From assembly GCF_900177675.1 (NCBI RefSeq), contig NZ_FXWM01000001.1, positions 2,613,001 to 2,677,000 on the forward strand: 64,000 nt of DNA, in the 5' to 3' direction. The DNA is from Bacillus sp. OV166. Lineage in GTDB: Bacteria; Bacillota; Bacilli; Bacillales; Cytobacillaceae. The notes under the pieces were generated by a model that was given only the letters and a program-made list of their open reading frames with translations, did not search any database and was not told where the DNA came from. Positions 58,889 to 64,000 of this stretch are shown one piece after another. Every line of letters starts with the position of its first letter. Within the stretch, counting starts at the first letter, position 1. A program made the position numbers and the translations under genes.

Positions 58889-58972
58889 ATGAGTAAAATT
58901 ATATTTAACGAGATTCAGATTTTGAAAAAAAGTATCCAATAGCTGCTTGTTTTTTGAAGGAACAGGCAGCTT
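58889..58972 (+). other. tiny transposase-start remnant and hairpin
   Basis: After CCGGAGGAAAG an ATG opens a 17-codon frame (MSKIIFNEIQILKKSIQ), whose beginning is like the N-terminus of a common Bacillus IS3-type helix-turn-helix protein. A stem AGCTGCTTGTT / AACAGGCAGCT at 58938-58970 follows. The rest of the 58829-59147 gap holds no gene. Confidence 0.3.
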
Positions 58973-59147
58973 ATTCTTTATTGGTAGAATAACTTCTTCA
59001 CATTGTTGGTGAAGGTGAACAGGTTAGTAATGATTAGCGACGCTTTGGATTATTTAATTAATATGTTTTTAATATATTAATGAAAAAATTGACGAATAAT
59101 TAGATGTTGAATATTATGAAAATTTTGATATCATTATGGGTATCTAC

Positions 59148-59165
59148 ATACCAACTGGTTAGTAT
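59148..59165. promoter_or_regulatory. TetR-type operator before the second SDR gene
   Basis: ATACCAACTGGTTAGTAT is an imperfect palindrome of the same length as, and 13 of 18 positions or more like, the site at 55760-55777. A TTGATA box at 59125-59130 could be its -35 element. Confidence 0.55.
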
Positions 59166-59271
59166 TTAGTTGTTGTCTGTAAATTTGAGGGATATGCTGG
59201 AAGCTTTTCACCAGTTTCGGTTGTCAAAGGGCTCAATGAATAATGAAGCTTTTTAATAGGGGGAACGATCA

Positions 59272-60045
59272 ATGAATGTGAAAGAGTTGTTTGATTTAAC
59301 GGGTAAAGTAGCAATTGTAACAGGTGGCGGCAGGGGACTTGGCCAGCAGATTGCAGAAGGCTTTGCGGAAGCGGGTGCAAATGTTGTTGTTTGTTCAAGA
59401 AAATTGGAAGCGTGTGAGGAAGTAAGCAAAGGTTTAAACAGACTGGGTGTGGAGAGCTTCGCCTTAAAATGTGATGTCACCAACCCGGAGGATATTAAGA
59501 ATGTCGTTGAGCGGACAATGGAACGATTTGGGAGAATCGACATTCTTGTAAATAATAGTGGCGCCTCATGGGGAGCACCGGTCGAGGAAATGCCGCTCGA
59601 AGCATGGAAGAAAGTAATGGATGTCAATGTTACTGGTACGTTCTTAATGTCACAGGCAGTTGGAAAAGTGATGCTCGAACAACAATCTGGAAAAATAATT
59701 AACATTGCATCGGTGGCTGGTTTAAAGGGCAGTAATCCAAAGTATATGAATGCAATTGGCTATAACTCTAGTAAAGGGGCTGTGATTACTTTTACTAAAG
59801 ATTTAGCTGTTAAGTGGGGACCTAGTGGCATATATGTAAATGCAATTGCCCCAGGTTTTTTCCCGACGAAAATGTCAAAAGGGCTGCTTGACCAAGGGGG
59901 AGAAGCCATTCTTGAAGGGACACCATTAAGGAAATTTGGTACCGATAATGATCTTAAAGGAGTTGCCTTATTCCTAGCTGCACCAGCGTCGGACTTTGTG
60001 ACGGGAGATATCGTTGTTGTGGATGGCGGGGCCCATGCAATGTAG
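59272..60045 (+). CDS. SDR-family oxidoreductase
   Basis: A 257-residue short-chain dehydrogenase with GGGRGLGQQ (cofactor), NNSGASWG, a Ser-containing INIASVAGLKG, Y-x3-K in YNSSKGA and the closing DIVVVDGGAHAM. The glucose-dehydrogenase-like spacing and the neighbouring genes suggest a 3-hydroxyacyl-CoA or alcohol substrate. TAGGGGGAA precedes the ATG. The gene is separate from its neighbours. Confidence 0.88.
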   Translation: MNVKELFDLTGKVAIVTGGGRGLGQQIAEGFAEAGANVVVCSRKLEACEEVSKGLNRLGVESFALKCDVTNPEDIKNVVERTMERFGRIDILVNNSGASWGAPVEEMPLEAWKKVMDVNVTGTFLMSQAVGKVMLEQQSGKIINIASVAGLKGSNPKYMNAIGYNSSKGAVITFTKDLAVKWGPSGIYVNAIAPGFFPTKMSKGLLDQGGEAILEGTPLRKFGTDNDLKGVALFLAAPASDFVTGDIVVVDGGAHAM

Positions 60046-60065
60046 ATATTGTCACCAAAATGAGC

Positions 60066-60144
60066 TTCGACGATTGAATTAGCAGATTCGCTGATAGAAG
60101 TATGAAATTCGCTGATTGAATACAATAATCTACTGATAGAATCC
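60066..60144 (+). repeat. 21-bp tandem repeat, about 3.7 units
   Basis: Units begin at 60066, 60087, 60108 and 60129. Each opens with a form of TTCGCTGATTGAA (13 bases) followed by eight less conserved bases. It lies in the 190-base gap between the SDR and the thiolase, with no gene. Confidence 0.75.
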
Positions 60145-60247
60145 TATTTTATTTAATAAATAGCTTTTAAATGAGCTCAGCCTACGGAAAAAATCAAAAC
60201 TTTTCCTGAAAAATAATAATATTCAAATCCTAGGGGTGAATAGCGTA

Positions 60248-61417
60248 ATGAAAAGAGATGCAGTCATCGTTTCAGCCGTCAGAACAGCGATAGGTAGGCA
60301 AGGTAGTGCACTTGCTGGTGTTCCTGCCCATGTATTGGGAGCAGAGGTCATTAAAGAAGCCGTTAAACGCGCTAAAATTAAACCGGAAATCATAGACGAT
60401 GTTATATTTGGAAATGTCTTATCTGGCGGTGGAAATATTGCTAGATTAACAGCCTTACAGACAGGGTTAGCAATGGAGTTGCCTGGTTTAACTGTTGACC
60501 GCCAATGTGGATCCGGACTCAATGCCATCAATCTTGCTGCCCAAGCCATACGTGCCGGGGATGGCGATGTCTATATTGCCGGCGGGACGGAAAGCATGAG
60601 CCGGGCCCCGTATTTGATGGATCGACCAGAAAAACCGTTCAGCCCTGCACCGCCAAGTTTCAGAAAATCGCAGCTGTCACCAAAGGAAATTGGTGATCCG
60701 CCAATGGGTATAACAGCTGAAAACCTGGTGGAAAAATATCAGATTACAAGAGAAGAACAGGATCAATTTGCCCTACAAAGCCAACAGCGGATGGCGATTG
60801 CGATGAAGGAGGGGCGTTTTGATGAACAAATTGTCCCAATCACGATTCCAGTCAAAAAGGGCGAATCATTTATTTTTAAAATTGATGAGCACCCGCGTCC
60901 GCAAACGACCTATGAGACTTTGGCGAAGCTGCAGCCAGCTTTTCTAAAAGGGGGTACAGTTACAGCGGGCAATAGCTCGGGCTTAAATGATGCGGCATCA
61001 GCACTAGTGATTATGTCAAGAGAAAAGGCAGAGGAATTAAATCTAACCCCTCTAGCAGTAATTCGCGCCTATGCCGTTACGGGTGTAGACCCGAATATTA
61101 TGGGATTTGGACCTGTTCCAGCTGTAAAAAAAGTGCTCCAAAAGTCAGGATATTCCTTAAATGATATAGACGTCATTGAAATAAATGAAGCGTTTGCGGC
61201 ACAGGTATTAGCATGTAATCGCGAACTCGAGATGGACCTTGAAAAAGTAAATATAAACGGTGGTGCCATCGCCCATGGACATCCACTCGGCGCAACAGGT
61301 GCCATCCTGGTTACAAAAGCAGTCTATGAATTAAAACGATCAGCTGGAAAATATGCGCTGATCACCGCCTGTATCGGCGGCGGACAAGGAATTGCAACGA
61401 TCATTGAACGCGAATAA
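60248..61417 (+). CDS. acetyl-CoA acetyltransferase / 3-ketoacyl-CoA thiolase
   Basis: A 389-residue thiolase. C87 in [10 protein letters not shown] is the acyl acceptor, H345 in [12 protein letters not shown] and C375 in ACIGGGQG complete the site. The extent and [11 protein letters not shown] phrase fit the AtoB/FadA branch. The ATG at 60248 follows AGGGGTGA; a GTG 12 bases before is possible. It would cleave 3-ketoacyl-CoA made by the neighbouring enzymes or condense acetyl-CoA. Confidence 0.93.
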   Translation: MKRDAVIVSAVRTAIGRQGSALAGVPAHVLGAEVIKEAVKRAKIKPEIIDDVIFGNVLSGGGNIARLTALQTGLAMELPGLTVDRQCGSGLNAINLAAQAIRAGDGDVYIAGGTESMSRAPYLMDRPEKPFSPAPPSFRKSQLSPKEIGDPPMGITAENLVEKYQITREEQDQFALQSQQRMAIAMKEGRFDEQIVPITIPVKKGESFIFKIDEHPRPQTTYETLAKLQPAFLKGGTVTAGNSSGLNDAASALVIMSREKAEELNLTPLAVIRAYAVTGVDPNIMGFGPVPAVKKVLQKSGYSLNDIDVIEINEAFAAQVLACNRELEMDLEKVNINGGAIAHGHPLGATGAILVTKAVYELKRSAGKYALITACIGGGQGIATIIERE

Positions 61418-61493
61418 TTCGTGCTGTTAGGCCTCTCAGGGGTAGTAGAGGCAGACATGCCTCCTACCTTGTTAAAGAAGTAAAAGGGTTTTC

Positions 61494-61607
61494 ATGAAAT
61501 GACAGCGTTATGAATTTACAAAGTTTGCCGGGGGCGGTTTTGATGGTGAATTTGAAGTGGCCGCTATTGAGGATGGAAAAATTGTCCCTATTAAGTGGAA
61601 AAAATAA
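61494..61607 (+). pseudogene. micro-gene with in-frame stop at codon 3
   Basis: AAAAGGG precedes ATG AAA TGA; the frame then stays open for 34 more codons (QRYEFTKFAGGGFDGEFEV, then AAIEDGKIVPIKWKK) to TAA at 61605. The encoded part is well-formed and ordered, so the TGA at 61500-61502 looks like a nonsense mutation in a small real gene. Confidence 0.4.
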
Positions 61608-61625
61608 CAGCTCTTAATGATGAAT

Positions 61626-61673
61626 ACCCCCTTGATAAATACGTAATTTCGTTTACGTATTTATCAAGGGGGT
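61626..61673. repeat. perfect 21-bp hairpin
   Basis: ACCCCCTTGATAAATACGTAA at 61626-61646 (21 bases, arm start quoted in full here) is exactly complementary to 61653-61673, with a six-base loop tttcgt. No T-run follows on either side, only ttctgg. It may be a terminator of unusual type or a relic of a mobile element end. Confidence 0.85.
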
Positions 61674-61723
61674 TCTGGTGATTAAAACATTTTTTGAAAA
61701 AAATAAAAATTTTCATTTTTTGG

Positions 61724-61738
61724 ATGAATCGTATTCAT
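61724..61738. promoter_or_regulatory. short palindrome before the MBL hydrolase gene
   Basis: ATGAAT and ATTCAT flank cgt, about 100 bases before the start. It is loosely similar to FadR-type fatty acid operators of Bacillus, but the centre differs. No gene lies between 61608 and 61836. Confidence 0.3.
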
Positions 61739-61836
61739 ATTTCTAGTGAAAGTGAAATATAGTTTTGATAGTGCTTAGGTCTATCCTCCTGTCAAAGTGA
61801 TAGTTAAATAATGATTTAGAAGGGAGGGGTATTAAA

Positions 61837-62787
61837 TTGTTTAGAATTGTACCGCTTGAATTAGAAACCCATTTTGCTGAGGGGACGGTAAATGCCTTTT
61901 TGGCGATTGGAGATTCCGTTACGTTAATCGACACAGGTAACCCTGGGAAAGTGTCATTTCAACAACTTAAAAGCAAACTACATACGCACGGAGTTAAATT
62001 GAAGGAAATTGATCAGATTGTCCTTACCCACATTCATATCGACCATGCGGGTGCAATTCCTTACATTTTGGAAGAAATAGATGTGCCAATCTATGTGCAT
62101 GAACAGGCGAAAGGTTCGATTAATGTTGGTGTGGACGAGTATCAACGAGTGCAGGCTTTTTTTCACCAGTTTTTAACGAACTGTGGTGCCAACCCACTCA
62201 ATCACATCATCGAACGGCCATTTAAAGAGGAAAAGTGGCGGAATATTACCTATCTAAATGAAGGTGATGTTATTCCTTTAGGTGGAAAGGAGTTTGAGGT
62301 AGTTCATGTTCCCGGCCACAGCCAATCTGATATTTTACTATGGAACCAAGAAACAGGCGATACCTTTGCCGGCGACCATTTATTAAAGTCTTTTTCGGTG
62401 AATGCCTTTATCGAACCACCTAATCCGGGCGAGGTCAATCGGCCGAGGCCGTTAATGCAATACCGAAATTCGCTTGAAAAAGTAAGCCGACTGCCGTTAG
62501 AAATGATTTACCCAGGTCACGGCGAGGCATTTAGCGATCATTTATCCTTGATCAAAACAAGATTACTAGAACAAGAAAAACGATGTGAGCAAATTCTAGC
62601 GGTACTTGCAACCGGAGGAAAATGCATCTATGAAATCTGCAAGCAAATGTATCCGCGATTGCACGGAAATACAGTGTTCTTAGGATTATCACAAATACAA
62701 GGTCACTTGGATTTACTTGAAGAAAGACAGCAGGTTAGTTATGAAAAAAAAGATTCAGTTGTTATTTATCGTTCGACCTGGCAATAG
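61837..62787 (+). CDS. MBL-fold metallo-hydrolase
   Basis: A 316-residue enzyme with the metal motif THIHIDHAGAIP (H-x-H-x-D-H), VVHVPGHSQSD, FAGDHLL and IYPGHGEAF, followed by a C-terminal winged-helix-like extension (about residues 240-310), the LACTB2-like layout. Such enzymes hydrolyse thioesters, lactones or nucleic acid; in this cluster a thioesterase role is possible. TTG start after AGGGAGGGG. Confidence 0.85.
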   Translation: MFRIVPLELETHFAEGTVNAFLAIGDSVTLIDTGNPGKVSFQQLKSKLHTHGVKLKEIDQIVLTHIHIDHAGAIPYILEEIDVPIYVHEQAKGSINVGVDEYQRVQAFFHQFLTNCGANPLNHIIERPFKEEKWRNITYLNEGDVIPLGGKEFEVVHVPGHSQSDILLWNQETGDTFAGDHLLKSFSVNAFIEPPNPGEVNRPRPLMQYRNSLEKVSRLPLEMIYPGHGEAFSDHLSLIKTRLLEQEKRCEQILAVLATGGKCIYEICKQMYPRLHGNTVFLGLSQIQGHLDLLEERQQVSYEKKDSVVIYRSTWQ

Positions 62788-62862
62788 TGGTAGTCCTGTG
62801 CTTTCTAGTGTTCTTTTAGATTTTGGCTGTGTTAAAGGTCATTGTTTATTTTAAAGCCTACG

Positions 62863-63004
62863 TTGATTGGAGCGGAAGGCGCGAGATCCTCGAAAATGCT
62901 ATTTCCTTCGTGGGGTGTTGATTCAACGAAGCTTATTCAATAACCTGCGGGAGGCTTCCCGGACCGCCCGCGAATCGCACGCGCCTGGAGCGGAGATCAA
63001 CAGC
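62863..63004. repeat. Bacillus-type intergenic palindromic repeat element
   Basis: The sequence GTTGATTGGAGCGGAAGGCG at the left and GCGCCTGGAGCGGAGATCAAC at the right (shortened here) resembles a widespread Bacillus intergenic repeat whose copies read from a GTTGATT end to a mirror end. Here the inside is eroded (one copy of the central CCTGCGGGAGGC is kept). It lies in a 258-base gap without a gene. Confidence 0.7.
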
Positions 63005-63046
63005 CAAGTTTAAAAGAGCCAAATTTTTAAAAAGGGAGCGGATGGT

Positions 63047-64000
63047 GTGAAGTTGAAAGACCTGCTGGAAACAAATATCGCCGAATTTGGTGAGTATCCT
63101 TTTTTATTTTACAAAGAAAAGACGTACACAAATGTTGAAACGAAGCAATACGCGGACCAATTTGCTCGTGGCTTGCGAAATCTTGGAATTGCTAAAGGCG
63201 ACAGAGTAATTGTTTGTATGCCCAATTGTCCTGAGGTCCTCTTTGCCTATCAAGGGATTACTAGAGCGGGAGCAACGATTGTCCCAGTTATGTTTACTTT
63301 GCATCCAAACGAACTTCACTACATCGCACGAAATTCTGGCGCAAAAGCAGTAATTACCTCCTCCGCATTAAGGAGTAATGTTGAATGTTCATTAGAAGGA
63401 TTACCGGCTAAACCACAGTTAATCGTTGTTGATCTGCCATCAGATGAGCGGGCGAAAAACTTTTATGAACTGTTTGTCCCCGCCGAAAATCAACTAGACG
63501 ATGGTGGGAACTCAGATGATAAAGCAGTCATTCTATATACCTCAGGTACGACTGGAAATCCAAAAGGAGTGCTATTAACCCATAAAAACTTATATTCTAA
63601 TGCCGAGAATTCGGCAAAACATAATGTAACCCAGCGAGGAACAACACTTGGTGTCCTGCCGCTTGCCCATGTATATGGCCTGACGATATCAAATATTTGC
63701 TTTTTAACAGGCAGCTCTATTGTTATTTTTTCAAAATTTGATACAAAAGAGGTATTTAAGGCGATTGAAAGATATAAGGTACAGACGTTCTCAGCTGTTC
63801 CCGCGATGATTCATGCCTTAGTATCGTATCCACACGCCGACCAATATAACACCTCCAGTCTTGAATCAGTTGGAACCGGGTCTGCACCGCTGCCGGTTGC
63901 CTTATTGCATGCTTTTGAACAAAAATTTGGCGCAAAAGTGTACGAGGGCTATGGGTTATCAGAGGCTGCACCGGTTGTTACTGCTCATCGCAAAGGGATC
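63047..64000 (+). CDS. acyl-CoA synthetase (AMP-binding, partial)
   Basis: The frame from GTG 63047 runs 318 codons to the window edge without a stop. Sequence hallmarks are the ATP motif ILYTSGTTGNPKGVLLTHKN, LPLAHVYGLTISN and YEGYGLSEAAPVV. This is the N-terminal adenylation part of a long- or medium-chain fatty acid CoA ligase; the C-terminal domain lies beyond the window. It would supply the CoA thioesters for the enzymes encoded before it. GGGAG lies nine bases before the start; the choice of GTG is moderately sure. Confidence 0.9.
   Translation, partial: MKLKDLLETNIAEFGEYPFLFYKEKTYTNVETKQYADQFARGLRNLGIAKGDRVIVCMPNCPEVLFAYQGITRAGATIVPVMFTLHPNELHYIARNSGAKAVITSSALRSNVECSLEGLPAKPQLIVVDLPSDERAKNFYELFVPAENQLDDGGNSDDKAVILYTSGTTGNPKGVLLTHKNLYSNAENSAKHNVTQRGTTLGVLPLAHVYGLTISNICFLTGSSIVIFSKFDTKEVFKAIERYKVQTFSAVPAMIHALVSYPHADQYNTSSLESVGTGSAPLPVALLHAFEQKFGAKVYEGYGLSEAAPVVTAHRKGI

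Noticed and set aside
1..64000. CRISPR arrays, tRNA or rRNA genes
   Set aside because: No regularly spaced repeat with unique spacers and no cloverleaf or rRNA motif was seen by eye.

Overview
The window comes from a low-GC, endospore-forming Bacillaceae bacterium of Bacillus/Neobacillus type. Pointers are a spore germination receptor locus, Shine-Dalgarno-rich gene starts with many TTG and GTG starts, FMN and cobalamin riboswitches, and a degenerate copy of an intergenic repeat that I recall as common in Bacillus. No rRNA, tRNA or CRISPR array was seen.

Positions 1-20760 are the late half of a siphovirus-type prophage. It runs from the end of the prohead protease through an HK97-fold capsid, connectors, an Ig-decorated tail tube, tail chaperones with a clear A AAA AAC slippery site, a TP901-type tape measure, a LysM-bearing distal tail protein and a BppU/beta-helix receptor-binding protein. 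Cargo follows: a HEPN-motif protein, a micro-membrane protein, and an LmbE deacetylase with a nucleotide-sugar dehydrogenase. Next come a divergent repressor/integrase pair with a palindromic operator, then XhlA, holin and amidase for lysis.

Positions 20766-25920 hold a different small module. Two hypothetical genes and an XRE regulator lie on the minus strand. A divergent plus-strand set encodes a ribbon-helix-helix-like protein, a pilin-like membrane protein, a membrane-anchored M23 peptidase and a 793-residue HerA/VirB4/TraD-like ATPase. No relaxase or capsid gene accompanies them, so this is the least explained part of the window.

From about 26070 the DNA is host chromosome. An FMN riboswitch leads ribE-ribB-ribH, an operon with no ribD and no GTP cyclohydrolase II domain. 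A cobalamin riboswitch leads a 12-gene operon for uptake and salvage (btuF, btuC, btuD-cbiZ fusion, cbiB, cobD, cobU, cobQ, cobS, cobC, a degenerate cobU paralogue, pduO-type adenosyltransferase, cblT, cblS). It would strip and rebuild corrinoids and attach an alpha-ribazole lower ligand without making the corrin ring.

The stretch 39804-55661 carries a class A penicillin-binding protein, a MacB-like ABC exporter, an orphan holin-like gene, an MFS transporter, a GerA-type germination locus with two tandem B permeases, a PAS histidine kinase, a GNAT acetyltransferase, an unlisted small spore-type protein and two DUF3147-like proteins. From 55844 to the end lies an acyl-CoA metabolism cluster: acyl-CoA dehydrogenase, two SDRs, two MaoC proteins, thiolase, MBL hydrolase and acyl-CoA ligase. 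Two matching TetR-type palindromes in this cluster suggest a shared repressor.
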